Shown piece by piece: positions 47,101 to 57,788 of a stretch of 64,000 nucleotides of DNA. The notes under the pieces are model-generated. The model worked only from the letters and a program-made list of their open reading frames with translations. It was not told where the DNA came from and did not search any database. The translations under genes and the position numbers were made by a program. How positions within the stretch are numbered: the first letter of the stretch is position 1; every line of letters starts with the position of its first letter. The DNA is from Onchidella celtica (lineage: Eukaryota > Mollusca > Gastropoda > Systellommatophora > Onchidiidae): contig OZ007579.1 of the NCBI GenBank assembly GCA_963931925.1, positions 25,266,269 to 25,330,268 of the forward strand, written 5' to 3'.

Positions 47101-50100
47101 TTAAAGAGAGATGTGATTTCCAGATCGTAGAGCAAATGTATACTGAAAAGTTGTTTAATCAAAGCAACACAGTATCTCTCTAATTACCACATCAAATAAA
47201 GACAACGACCAACAACAAAGTCCGTCATTTTCTCCCAGTTTTCCCTGAAGAAAAACCTACCGGGGGAGACGCCCTTATATATAAATGCAGCATGCCCTAG
47301 TATTACATCGGAATTCATATTCATAATTACAGACATAGAACGGCGTCTCAAATACACACATGGCCCCTTTCTTCTTATTTCACATGTAGACGACAACCAG
47401 CATCAAAGTAAAAGTTTCCCCAAGATTTTCCCCAGTTTGAACTTCAGACCATCGGAACTATTACATGAGTATGACAAACAGTTACGAATAGTTGCATCGT
47501 AATAAACGTAATCAGACGATACCATTTTGTTGGATATAGTACTTAGTAGGGGTGACAGGATAGATAAACACACGAAAATAATGTGGGAAAAGAAACGTGA
47601 AAAAAACGACAGTCGCAGCAACCGAATTTATAAACAAAACACAAGGGGCAGCGCTGCCCTACAATATATTGGCCTCCCGCTGGACCCGGTTTGCAGTGCG
47701 TAGGCCACAATATTGGCCTCGTGTGTTGCGTGGGGAGGCCAACATAGTGGCCTCCCGCAGGACGACGGTTAAGTCAGCGCTCAAGTGGTTAACTATAAAA
47801 ACATTGGGAGGACTTCCGAATGCGTTCCATAGCTCAACAAGTGCATACAGGCATTGTCAGATTGATATGTGACGACGTGAGGGTCTAGTCAGTTTCTTTC
47901 ATCGAGGCCGTAGGCCGATGTTCGTCTGGGCAGTAGTCAGATTGACATATCAGGGAAACCGCCGGGGTAGCTATGTATTGTTTTCACTCGGGCTATGGAA
48001 CGCATTCGGAAGTCCTTCGAAAACATTTCTATAGAGGGCTAACTTGCCAGGAGGGCAGAGCCCCCCTTCAACCCTGTGAACAAGGCCACTACTTGACACA
48101 CCCCCCCCCCCCTTCCTTTTGGAACATTTCATTACTGTGAGAAAATCTGGCCATGAGACCCATTCAGAAGTCCTCTCAACATTAACATGACAAAGGAGAG
48201 ATAAGGTAGCCATGATTTGGCCAAATTTTCGGGGGCTGCCCAGTTTGTCACAGGCCCACCCCACCCCGACTGTGCCCTGCATGATGGAAGTTATCACTGA
48301 CACTCTCAAAAAGAGTAAATGAATGATTGATTGATTGTATGAATTGAATTTTATTTTTCAATTGTTTTTAACGAAAGAACATTCATTGTTGAAATTTTAC
48401 AGAGTAATTTGCTTTGATTTGCATACAAAAAGGAAGAAATATTGAACAACACAAGCTGAATTGACATTTTAGAGGGACTATCTCTACACCACCAATTTGA
48501 AGATGGAGAATAAAAAACTTAGGTTACAACTACAGTGTTAAAGTGCTGTAATTATGACTGTCATCAATACTCAAATACTTAAATGAAATAACAAAGCGAT
48601 CTTCTTCATGAGTCTTCTTTCAAGACACAATTATGCTTCTTTTAAGTTTGTATACAGATCAACACAGTTTGTGTGAAAAACATGTTCATTGCAACTGGAA
48701 GTAATGAGAAGAGTAAATTGAAGGGCCCAAATTAATGTAGGCATACAAAAATATTCTAGAGTAAAACAAATAAACTGGTATCTTAATTTCTTATATGCAG
48801 GACAACATAAAACTAAAGTAAATTTGTACATCATTTTGTACATCAGATTTACAGTCTAACAAAGGAAGGCAAAGAAATCATCTAAGGCCTACTTGGGCTA
48901 ATCTGGAGGGGGAACACACTTAGTCAACCACTTAACCCTCACCCTGCACGGGGCGGCAATAGTCAGTATTGACTTGCAAGCGCTCACGCCGCACGGGCGG
49001 CAAAAGTCGCCCAGGTCAAGCTGACCGCGCCACGCGCAAGCCATATTTTCACACGTCGGGTCACTGACCTTTTTGAGACGTAACCACCGTGTTATTGTTC
49101 ACTGTATCTCTTCTAAATCAAACGCATTGTGACATGGACATGTTAACCAGTGAACCACTGGTCGGAATCACAAAGACTAAGCTTTCAAAGGCTCTCCCCA
49201 CACTTTCAAAAGATGTAACATCGACATGCGAACTGTTGCTCAACAAATTTGCAATATTATCTCATTTTCTCACAAGCTGACCACCATCTGGAGTTGTCTG
49301 TATCTAAGAGTAAGAACCAATCAGAACCAAGCTCTGAAATAATCTTTGCCCCAAATGCCCACATTGGTTTATAAGTATGTGTCAATCAGGATGAAACCAT
49401 TTGTGTAGGGCTTGGGAGGGCGTGGCTTGTTATCACTCTTCGTTCTCACGAAAACTACAGCTGTCAGCTTGGAATCATAAGTCAGATCATTGGTTAGAGA
49501 CTGACAGACTAAGGTTTTGCTGGTTAATTCATTATCAAGCGTGATAAGGCATAGCAGCGAATGTTTTCATACCGATCAATAAAAACCGAACCACGTGGAC
49601 AGCGTATGTGGTCATCGTCTAGCGGCACGGGTCAGTGACCCCAGATAATAAGATTCTCCGTGAGTAAGGTCACTGACCGGGCAGCGGGCTTTACGGGTAG
49701 CGCGCAGGGTATGGGTTAATAAGGTGGTCTAGAGGCAAGGTGCTCGCCTCTCGTGCCAAGGGTCCCGGGTTCGAAACCCGGGCCGTGCAGGCATGTTGGA
49801 AGTTTGGGATTTTTCTCATATTTTCGTGTCCCTGATTTTATTGAGGGGTAGGATCGAGTACCTAGTCTTCTCGGATAAGGACGAAAAAATTCGGAGGGCC
49901 CGTGTGCACGTTGCGCACGTTAAAGATACCTTGGCAGTTGGAAATCGTAAAGAGCAGGCCGAACAGGCCGCTGCCCGGGCAAAATTAAATTAAATTCATC
50001 TCTACCAGTCCCTCCCCCTCCCCCCTTATCTCCCCCCCCCCCCAAAAAAAAAACAAAAAAAAAAAACGCCGACCGGCGCTGCACTGTGGCGACGACGTGC

Positions 50101-50634
50101 CTGCTCCAGTTATAACTGGGCTGCAATGGCACAAAGGCAAAATTTCCCAAATGGGATTAAAGAGTTATACAAATACAAATACAAATACAAAATAACAGAA
50201 ACATAAATTATGTCCATAGTTCCCCATAGTTCACAAAGCACCCTTTTAATTTAAGCCTTTGGGGGGGGGGGGGGGGCTGCCCATTTTGTCACAGGCCCAC
50301 CCCACAAACTGGGCCTGTGTCAAACTGGCATGCTTCAAAATTTTCAACACTTTTGCCCAGATCCCATGTAGGCCTAGATCTAGGCCTACATAGATATCTA
50401 GATCTAGATCCCAGTTAGAGTTAAGGGGAAATTATCATAAAGTCGATTCCTTCATACCTTGTGTTTGACACCCTGCAACTTCTGTCGTATTTCCTGTATG
50501 GCGGGATCTTGTCCTTGTGGTAATGCGGAACAAATTGACTGATTAGGGCAGCCAGCACAGGCTGAAGCTTTTCCGGCATTTTCGCTACCAGTGCCTGGAC
50601 AATGTTCAGGTGCATTTTCTGGAACGTCAGACAT
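43618..50634 (-). CDS. NUBP1: Cytosolic Fe-S cluster assembly factor NUBP1 (NBP35), complete
   Basis: NUBP1 is a Mrp/MinD-family P-loop NTPase. With NUBP2 it forms the cytosolic scaffold that assembles 4Fe-4S clusters for cytosolic and nuclear proteins. Exons 50634-50458, 45583-45494, 44993-44846 and 44192-43618 total 990 nt, or 329 residues plus stop (human 320). The N-terminal cluster motif is C12-x13-C26-x2-C29-x5-C35. The deviant Walker [10 protein letters not shown] spans 65-73, [10 protein letters not shown] about 172-181, and the dimer-bridging CPKC motif 238-241. All key residues are present and phases agree. Intron 1 (4.9 kb) carries two TTAA-type elements, a fold-back element and a SINE. 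Confidence 0.95.
44465..44565 (+). repeat. Unclassified dispersed repeat R1, copy 2 (NUBP1 intron)
   Basis: Similar to 10390-10500 in the same orientation (GGTGGGAATTGGAAAATCTT, CTTGACAAGTGTGAACTTAG). Confidence 0.5.
44846..44993 (-). CDS. NUBP1: NUBP1 exon 3
   Basis: Acceptor CTTGCAG|ATTGGA and donor TTACTGG|GTGAGT. It encodes [32 protein letters not shown] and MSIGFLL. Confidence 0.95.
45494..45583 (-). CDS. NUBP1: NUBP1 exon 2 (Walker A)
   Basis: Acceptor GCACAG|ATCCTT and donor AAACAA|GTAAGT. It encodes [20 protein letters not shown] through ETKQ. Confidence 0.95.
46632..47772. mobile_element. TTAA-type non-autonomous element, family 4, copy 2 (NUBP1 intron 1)
   Basis: Flanked by TTAA. 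The inverted ends are TTAACCTTCGTCCCACG and CCGCAGGACGACGGTTAA. It is about 1.14 kb, collinear with 22738-24195 but with a single internal unit. Shared blocks include GGTGGATAAATCGTAAGTGA and GGCATTGCCTTCTCCCTCCT. Confidence 0.8.
47801..48025. mobile_element. Fold-back element
   Basis: Inverted arms of about 33 bp with one gap: GGACTTCCGAATGCGTTCC at 47801-47833 and GGAACGCATTCGGAAGTCC at 47992-48025, spacer about 158 nt. A single decayed arm recurs near 48157-48190. Confidence 0.6.
48932..49719. mobile_element. TTAA-type non-autonomous element, family 5 (NUBP1 intron 1)
   Basis: Flanked by TTAA. The ends are TTAACCCTCACCCTGCACG and GCGCAGGGTATGGGTTAA. It is 788 bp and CG-rich at both ends, with sub-terminal GCACGGGCGGCAA repeats. 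SINE S1 copy 2 begins 4 nt after its right end. Confidence 0.75.
49723..50190 (+). mobile_element. tRNA-derived SINE, family S1, copy 2 (NUBP1 intron 1)
   Basis: The head GGTGGTCTAGAGGCAAGGTG with B-box GGGTTCGAAACCCG looks like a tRNA. The body is shared with 31237-31672, the 3' domain is TTTCCCAAATGGGATTAAAG and the tail (ATACAA)n. A variable poly(C)/poly(A) stretch lies at 50030-50066. Confidence 0.85.
50262..50276. repeat. Poly(G) tract
   Basis: About 15 guanines, followed by a 33-nt sequence also found at 48228-48262 (CTGCCCAGTTTGTCACAGGC-like). Confidence 0.85.
50458..50634 (-). CDS. NUBP1: NUBP1 exon 1
   Basis: Start ATG through CACAAG|GTATGA, 59 codons. It encodes [31 protein letters not shown] and [14 protein letters not shown], so all four N-terminal cysteines lie here. 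Confidence 0.95.
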
Positions 50635-51414
50635 CTTCCTTGATCTTGTTTCACTGTCAACGCGTTTAAAACAATGTATGTTTTCGTGGGTTTAACAACT
50701 TCTCTTACTGGTACACAATGACAATAATGACTAGGTAGAAATATTCCTGTACGTTGCCATTTTGTATAAACAACGTCTCCTCTTCCGGTTGACACTGACA
50801 GTACTGTTTGTAATTCGGTTTATTGCTCAACGACGAAAACACTTATTACAAGCAGACAAGGAAGGAAAAATAATAATCTGTAGTTGGCGTTTGATAGACG
50901 TTTGTAAAGGACAATCTCAAAAATACAAATAATATTCAGAGTTAAGCCGTTGTGGGTGTTGTCGTTGCAAGTTGCGCTGAACGAAAACTGTCCAGTTTGC
51001 TTAGATAGTGGTATAGCCACAACTTGTTTGCAAGTTTACATCCTCTACAAAATCTAGAGGTTTACTGCTCCTTTTCTAATGGGTAGTGGTAAATGATTGC
51101 TCCTTGTGTGTTTTCTGATATTAGCCTCCAAAATATTTTCAAACTGAGAGTATGATATAGATCTACACGTATGTATTATGTTTAATTCTCGAGTATGGTG
51201 AACAGCCTACTTTACAACATTGTATACGCTGTTCGCTTGTAGAAAATGTGGCGTTGTCGTCAACAAAATTATTTCCTTAATGGTTATACAGTTCAACACT
51301 ACGCTACATAGAAATGTAGCATTTTAGTAAAGCCTTCCCGAGAATTTTAACATAATCATTATATAAGACTTCATTACAATGAAGAAAGAAAAAGCTGGTG
51401 TACAAATATATACT

Positions 51415-52370
51415 CCCAGCCAGCATCTACCGACTCCATCAACTTTTTGGACATCAAGGTCTCACTGACACCCATCGGACTATCAACATCTGTCCATTAC
51501 AAGGACACGGACAGTCATACGTACTTACACTATGGTTCTTCTCACCCGCGTTCCCGCAAGGGTGCCATTCCCTTTTCACAACTGTTCATTTTGCGACGTC
51601 TGTGCCAGTCGGATGCAGACTTTGCCACTGAAGGCAAGTATATGTTAGAATTTGTCCGTCTTAGAGGTTATCCAGAACATGTCCTGGACAAAGTCTGGTC
51701 GAGGGCCTGTGATATAGAAAGACTGGATGCCCTCACTCCCCCAAAAAGGAGCGAGAATAATCGTATCAAACTCGTCTTTATATATCATCCCCAGTCTTTG
51801 CCTATTAAATACGTCCTCCTTAGAAATCGTTCTATCTTGAGGGCTGACCAGAGCCTCAATGACATGCTTGACGCAGCACCTCCTCTGCTGGTGGGTGATT
51901 CAAAAACTTGAAAGACGTTCAGGCCCGGATTAGACTTGTTCACACCGGCCGTTGCGGTACCAAACCATGTTGCAATTCTCGTTGTAAGACATGCACAGAA
52001 TGTCCTTCAGTCGACTTCCATCTAGTGCACATTTGCGATGTTCAGCGGTAAGGAAAGTTTCTCTTGCCATAATCGTAATCTTGTGTTTCCTATCCGCTGT
52101 GCCAGGTGTCGTTTGGTGTATATTGGTGAAACGGGACTACAGCGTCATACTCAGTTTCGGGAGCACCTCTGTGACATTGAGAATCAAAATGGAAAGCCTG
52201 TTTCTGTCCATTTCAATCGACCAGACCATGAGACATCCAACGACATTCAGATTCTAGGACTGAAGTCTTGTCACGCAGGCGCTGAGGTGCGCTTTGAGAC
52301 AGAGCAACGTTTAATTTTCCAGCTCGGTACTTATCACTCCCCATGGCATCAATGTCCAACACTGCCTTAG
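51415..52370 (+). pseudogene. Penelope-like retroelement: C-terminal RT region and GIY-YIG endonuclease
   Basis: A 5'-truncated Penelope-like coding region. The first part (51447-51911) reads FLDIKVSLT, HYKDTDSHTYLHYGSSHPRS and IPFSQLFILRRLC, typical of the region after the reverse transcriptase palm. A frame change near 51905 separates it from the second part: a Cys-rich CCNSRCKTCTEC stretch, CARCRLVYIGETG (GIY-YIG core), HTQFREHL and VHFNRPDH. The truncation and frame change mark it as dead. It lies just upstream of NUBP1 on the opposite strand. Confidence 0.8.
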
Positions 52371-52870
52371 ATAGTTCCATAGGTGTGAATTGTGAATATT
52401 CTTTTCTTTTTCCTAACCTTTTTCTTTTCTTTTCTTTTACTGCGACTCCCGACATTGCGCACCAACCCTGTCTTGTGTTCTGAGGCACCACGTGGCGCCT
52501 TCATCTTGGTAACTAACCTAATGCGCCACTTCGAGCCTCCACACATTGGCAGACGTGCTTCTTCTGTACTGCTGTCCAAGCAAGAACTCGCAGTTAGGTA
52601 GACATAATTATTGTTCTGTTTAGATTCCATATATTTCCCATTCAAATATTTCATTGTTCGATTGTTTTGTCTGTTCAGTTTCCAATTTTTTTTTCTGTTG
52701 TTGTTTTTTCGGTTGTTTTCTATCCTTGCCTTGAGGAAGGCTGTTCCCGAAATATCGGCCATTTTCTGTCTTCTCTTTTAATTTAGTACTAGTAGTTTTA
52801 GTAGTTTGCGTTTCTTTGTATCGTTTGGGTATTATTTCTTACGCCAGGCTCTGCTACATAGGCCTACAAC
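52371..52870 (+). mobile_element. Penelope-like element 3' UTR with hammerhead-like motif
   Basis: Contains CTTGAGGAAGGCTGTTCCCG followed by AAATATCGG at about 52731-52758. This resembles the CUGANGA...GAAA core of the hammerhead ribozymes known from Penelope-like elements, in degraded form. The sequence matches 10555-10855. Confidence 0.6.
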
Positions 52871-52999
52871 TTTTTGTTTTTGCCAAATTTTGACATTGCC
52901 TATTACAGCCTTGGCTGCGACTCCACAGTTTTTGTGTGGTTTTTATAATATCCCAACCAGCATGCAACTTTACGTCAAACAGACGTAGATTTCTGTAAG

Positions 53000-54700
53000 A
53001 TTGGTGGGAGGGGTGGGAGGGGGGATACATCAAACCGACGTCGGCACCAACGGATCTACGAAAGAATGATGTCATTCCTAAGGGCAAACTTGACGTCAGT
53101 CCTACGAGTCTTATTTCCTTGGAGATGTTGGGTGGGGCTCGTATTTATTCTTTGTCCTGATGTCCATTATGTACAAGTGGGCTCGCTGGCTCGGGGAATA
53201 TAATGGATGTGATTTTTAAAGTTGAGTTTTGATCACCAGTGAAGTGAGTAAATTGAGGCGCAGGACGAAATTTCCTGTCATAGTTTTTAATCTTACTAGA
53301 AGAAAATGGGTCTTTTTTTTTCCGGCTCAAAATGTCGGGTACACATTCCTCTATTCAGTTCTCTTGTGGCTCAAAATCAATTATGGCGAACTTCCAGAAC
53401 TCGTAAAATGTGCCCACGTACACCTTTGCGTCTTTCTATGCGTAATATGATATTTTTGTAGAATTTTGGGCTCAGCGGTTATTTTTTTTAACTTGATTTA
53501 GAGGCCTACGTTATAATGAATTGCTCAGTTGTGTGTTTTGTCACATTTGGCTTCCCTCACATAGGAAGAAGCGCCAAACCCGACATCTGAAACGCCTCGT
53601 GCGTATAAACAGAAGTAGTAATAGTAATACTAAAGATTTGAACAACAGTGTCATTACTTCCTAGGCGAGACTGTCGTTCAAATCTTTATCCCCATTTCTG
53701 TATGAATGCATGAGGTTGTGGTCCCTTTCTCTGGCATTGCCTCACTATGCTGTAACACAATACGTTATTAAATTATGCTTTCGACAGTGGCTTTATAGAA
53801 CAAGAAAAGCTGTGTTTTATTCTAACGTTGGTAGGAAATAAAATATTCTTTTACTGGCTCTCGAATGGACGTTTGAGGTTATGTAATAAGACTTAAGACG
53901 TATCTTTAAAAAGTCGATCAAAAAGTCCATACAAAATGCCACTTAAAATTTTGAAACATCAAGGCATTCAAGGCCTTGGTACGGGCATTCGCCATCAGCC
54001 TATAAGTGGTAAGCACGTACAGTAGGGGATTTCGGTGGGGGGGGGGGGGTTGAAGCCAAGAACATAACTATAAAAAATATACTAGGGAGTAAAAAAGAGG
54101 GGGGGGGGGGGAGGGAAGCGAATATTATATCCAAAATTGAGCACACGTACTCTGTGACTGCTACGCTTGGCCTTTTTGACTCTATATTTTGTGACAAAAT
54201 CTTACATACAAATAATAATATTAATAATAATATCGTTGACTTTGCTTTCGTCTTTGTTTTTTCCTGCAAAATTCGTTTATATTATACTCTGCACGCGATT
54301 CTGCAAGTCACGGGATCCCATGTCGTCTAACCCCGCGGTGACCTGAGCATGAAAATAATGTCCGTCACATGAAGAAGAGCCGTGGCTGTTTACTTGCAGC
54401 CTCGCTGCCGGTAGAGAGGTCAAAGTGGAAACGCTTTGTTTTTCAAAAAACAAGGGGGGGGGGGGGGGAGGAGAAAACTTCTGTGGCGTCTAATTTCAAG
54501 ATGCGACGACTGTGAAGTGTGATGGTAATTAACCTTCCAATTCAGACAGAATCTATTATATATTTCAGTAACTTGCAACCTTTGGCATGACTAACTGACC
54601 AGATTATACACTCTTCAGGCCTTTAATTTGGCAGGAAGGTCGCAATTGAGATAAGCAAGATGATGGCTATAATTAAAAGTTGTTTACTTCAAGCATTTAT
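53000..54700. other. Spacer between the Penelope and LINE fragments
   Basis: No gene recognised. Contains poly(G) runs at 54037-54049, 54100-54110 and 54457-54469. Confidence 0.4.
54037..54110. repeat. Two poly(G) tracts
   Basis: Runs of about 13 and 10 guanines within 75 nt. Further runs follow at 54457-54469, 55434-55445, 55711-55731 and 56098-56119. Confidence 0.85.
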
Positions 54701-54779
54701 TTTTAAAAAATAACAATGTTTATTGCTATGTAACATTTGTATTTTTGCATGTTTGTTTCGTAATATATAGTACCGTGCA

Positions 54780-55308
54780 GCTACGTTGGGCAGGACATGT
54801 TGTCAGAATGCCCGACTCCAGACTTCCTAAGCAAATCTTCTTCTCTGAGCTCTCCAATGGAACGAGGAATGTTGGGGCCCCAAAGAGACGTTACAAAGAC
54901 ACTCTCAAGCAATCACTGAAGGCCTTTGCCATTGATGTGAGTGAGTGGGAAAAGCTCTCGCTTGATCGTGCAAATTGGAGGGCGGCCCTTACCAGAGGCA
55001 GCGAAGCATGGGAAGCTGACAGAGTCCAGCAGGCTATCAAAAAAAGAGAACGGCGCAAGAAAAGGCCCAGTGGTACTGAACCAACGGAGCACTCTTGTCA
55101 TTTATGCGGAAGGGTCTGCAGGGCAAAAATAGGACTTATCAGTCACATGAGAAGCCATAAGTCATGAAAGAACAGTCTTTCCATTCTGTCCTCTGTGTCC
55201 TTTAGTTCTCTTTATTGTCCATGTGTTGAAATTCTCAACAATTTCTGTTCTTTATTCCTCTGGTGTTGTTAAGGTCATCATCATACCTGATGGACGAACT
55301 ATTATTAT
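54780..55308 (+). mobile_element. 5'-truncated LINE copy with 16-bp target duplication
   Basis: Corresponds to 15231-15760 of the long LINE, with only about three substitutions seen. It keeps the last 127 codons, the C2H2 finger, the 3' UTR and an (ATT)n tail. Direct repeats TATATAGTACCGTGCA flank it at 54764-54779 and 55309-55324. This is a textbook target-primed insertion. Confidence 0.95.
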
Positions 55309-55633
55309 TATATAGTACCGTGCATGTCATAAAAAGTAATCGTATCAAGCGTTCAGTTTTGGTGCGTAGTGTTTTGGTGCGCATGAGTTCTGAAGCAAGA
55401 CTGTAGTTTATTACTTTTATTATACTAGAGAGAGGGGGGGGGGGGATCACATGATTGTTTATTCTGGGCAATGCCCGGTAGCTCATCTAGTCCTATATAA
55501 TTCATGTTTTATTTTTGTTGTTGTTGTTTTTGCTCCTAAATGAAATCTGCTACCTGCTGCACTTTACAAATAAAGTAAAATTATCACAATTGATCTAGTA
55601 TTAATGTAAAGTTTTATGGTTAACCTCTAGGAC

Positions 55634-55950
55634 AGTGGTTCTCAAAATGGGGCGCACGCCCCGCCCATGGGACGTGGCAATATCTTGATGAAGCGTGGGA
55701 CTTCAGAATGGGGGGGGGGGGGAGAGGGGGGGGCGAGATTTTTCATAGAAATCTTAATCTCGTCTTGATTTTAACGTATATGTAGAGAGATAAACTGTTG
55801 TTTGTTTATGTCGTGTTGTTTGCAAGCTAAGAGAAATCGGCTTGATATCACCAAACGTGGTGACTTTAATTAATGCTAAAAAACTGACAAAACTGGTCCC
55901 TCGAATCAAACAAATTTGCAGCCAGCATCAAGGACAAGGCTCCCAATACT
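55634..55950. mobile_element. Possible hAT element terminus
   Basis: CAGTGGTTCTCAAAATGGGG is a typical hAT-superfamily terminal sequence. The matching inverted end was not found, so only the left end is supported; the right limit is arbitrary. Confidence 0.4.
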
Positions 55951-56880
55951 CCCATTGAAGTAAGAAACCAGTGAATAAAACTTGAAATAAAGTTTTAATA
56001 AAATCTTCATTTGAATGTATACGTACTGAACATATAATGTTTTTTAAAATCTCTTTGTATATTATATACTGTATACTAAATTTGACCGATCGCGGTTGGG
56101 GGGGGGGGGGGGAGGGGGGGGCGTTGTTGTTTTTTTGGTACCTGGCAACGGAACGATCTGAGGTCGGCACGATTGAATTCCGTTCCTATTCACATCCGCC
56201 TAACTCCGATTTTGAAATGTTTACAAAAGGTACAGAAAAAAATAATTAAAAGTTGGCTTGCAAATGTTTATTTTTTCCAGGAATTGGACTGGACCCGCAA
56301 CACTTCAAATATCGTATTATAATATTTATATTGTTTAAAAGATCGCATGGCTGTGGTGATGCACCATCTATTTAAAGGCTAAACGGTGTTCCTCCAAAAT
56401 CTGAGAGAGGTGGACAGAAACAATCAGTAATGATATAGAACTGCTCGGCAGATGAATCAGAATTGGGTAGCGTAGGCATACAACACCATGCACCCATTTG
56501 TTATTTAAATTTGGAGACATTCAGTGTGGTAAAGCAGGGGCCGAATTTACAGAGGGACAAAAGTGGTACCGTAACTGCCTCGTCCCCTCCCCCAACCCCA
56601 CCTGCTAGTGCTAGAGTGCCAGAGGAAGCTATAGAATAAAATTCTAGTGAGTTTAACTGTCTTGTCTAATTAACTATGGAAACTAAAGAAAACGTAACAG
56701 CATAGCTGTGGCCTTCGTAATTTGTCTCATCTAAAAATCATGTATTTACTTAGATATGTCATTCATTTAACTTTTCTTATTACGTATAACTCGTCGGTTG
56801 CACAATTACGTGCAATAAAATGACTTCGATGTATATAATGATGATTTACTGCATATTTTACTTCCGTGTAAGCCTACGTA

Positions 56881-57030
56881 TCCTTATGTGCGACGCGACG
56901 TCGAGTCGCTCGCGATTGTTGTCGCTCCAAAATCAATCGAGTAAGATTTGTGAGAAGCCATCTCCTTATACGCGACGCGACGTTTAGTCTCGAGCGACCA
57001 TCGCGTGAGATCAAGTCATGTCGCGATCGG
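56881..57030. repeat. Harbinger left terminal and sub-terminal repeats
   Basis: Outer TIR (56881-56930) plus a second module at 56970-57016 (CCTTATACGCGACGCGACG, CTCGAGCGACCATCGCG). These are likely binding sites for the transposase and its MADF partner. Confidence 0.75.
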
Positions 57031-57628
57031 CTAGATGATCGCGTCAGACTGTCTGGAGGTGTGTCTGATTTAAAGCATAGCCATTGGTCGAAATTACTTG
57101 AGTGTGGTGCTTCATTGTGCGTGCCATGTGTAGTACCTTTTCCTTGCACTACATACATCTTGAAAGTCTATCCCAAGACCCACAACGCCACTGTACAATA
57201 TATCACCCATTCAAATATTTAATTTAATGATTATAGCGAATAAATGAGTATAAACTGCAAACTTTGATGAAGTTCTTACATATATAAGACCATCGGGGAA
57301 CTGTACATCTTCTAATCCTATGTATCAAGGTTGTGCTAGGTCTCGCCAGCCCTTCACCTGTGCAACCATCATATTCTTTTACAGCCACTAGTGTCAAATA
57401 TCTTGATTGATAATTGTTTAGATCTGTAATAATTACAAATAAGGTGCAGGATGTTCATCAAGATCAACGCGAACGACGAACCACATGTAATGACAGCATG
57501 CCTGTGTTTATGATTGTGCGCGCCGAACTATTTTTAGAAACTCATGACTCAGTGGACGGAAGTGCATGAATTGCACCGTCCTGACGTAGTGGGTATTGGG
57601 TCTATCATCGCAAAGAAAACAGTGAAAC

Positions 57629-57788
57629 ATGGCAGGGGAGGAAAGACAAATGGTAGAGCAACTAATTGAGCTCGTTCGTACACAACCTGCAATTTATGAC
57701 CCGCAGTGCAAAGAGCACAGAGACAGGGATTTTATATGTAATTTCTGGAGGAGTGTGCAAAGGGAAATGGAACAATCTGAGTGGACAG
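57629..57788 (+). CDS. MADF/BESS exon 1
   Basis: ATG in the context AAACATGG; donor GGACAG|GTGAGC. It encodes MAGEERQMVEQLIELVRTQP through EQSEWT. Confidence 0.85.

Noticed and set aside
49738-49806. Functional tRNA gene
   Set aside because: Only the head is tRNA-like; it continues into the SINE S1 body and tail, and a second copy exists.
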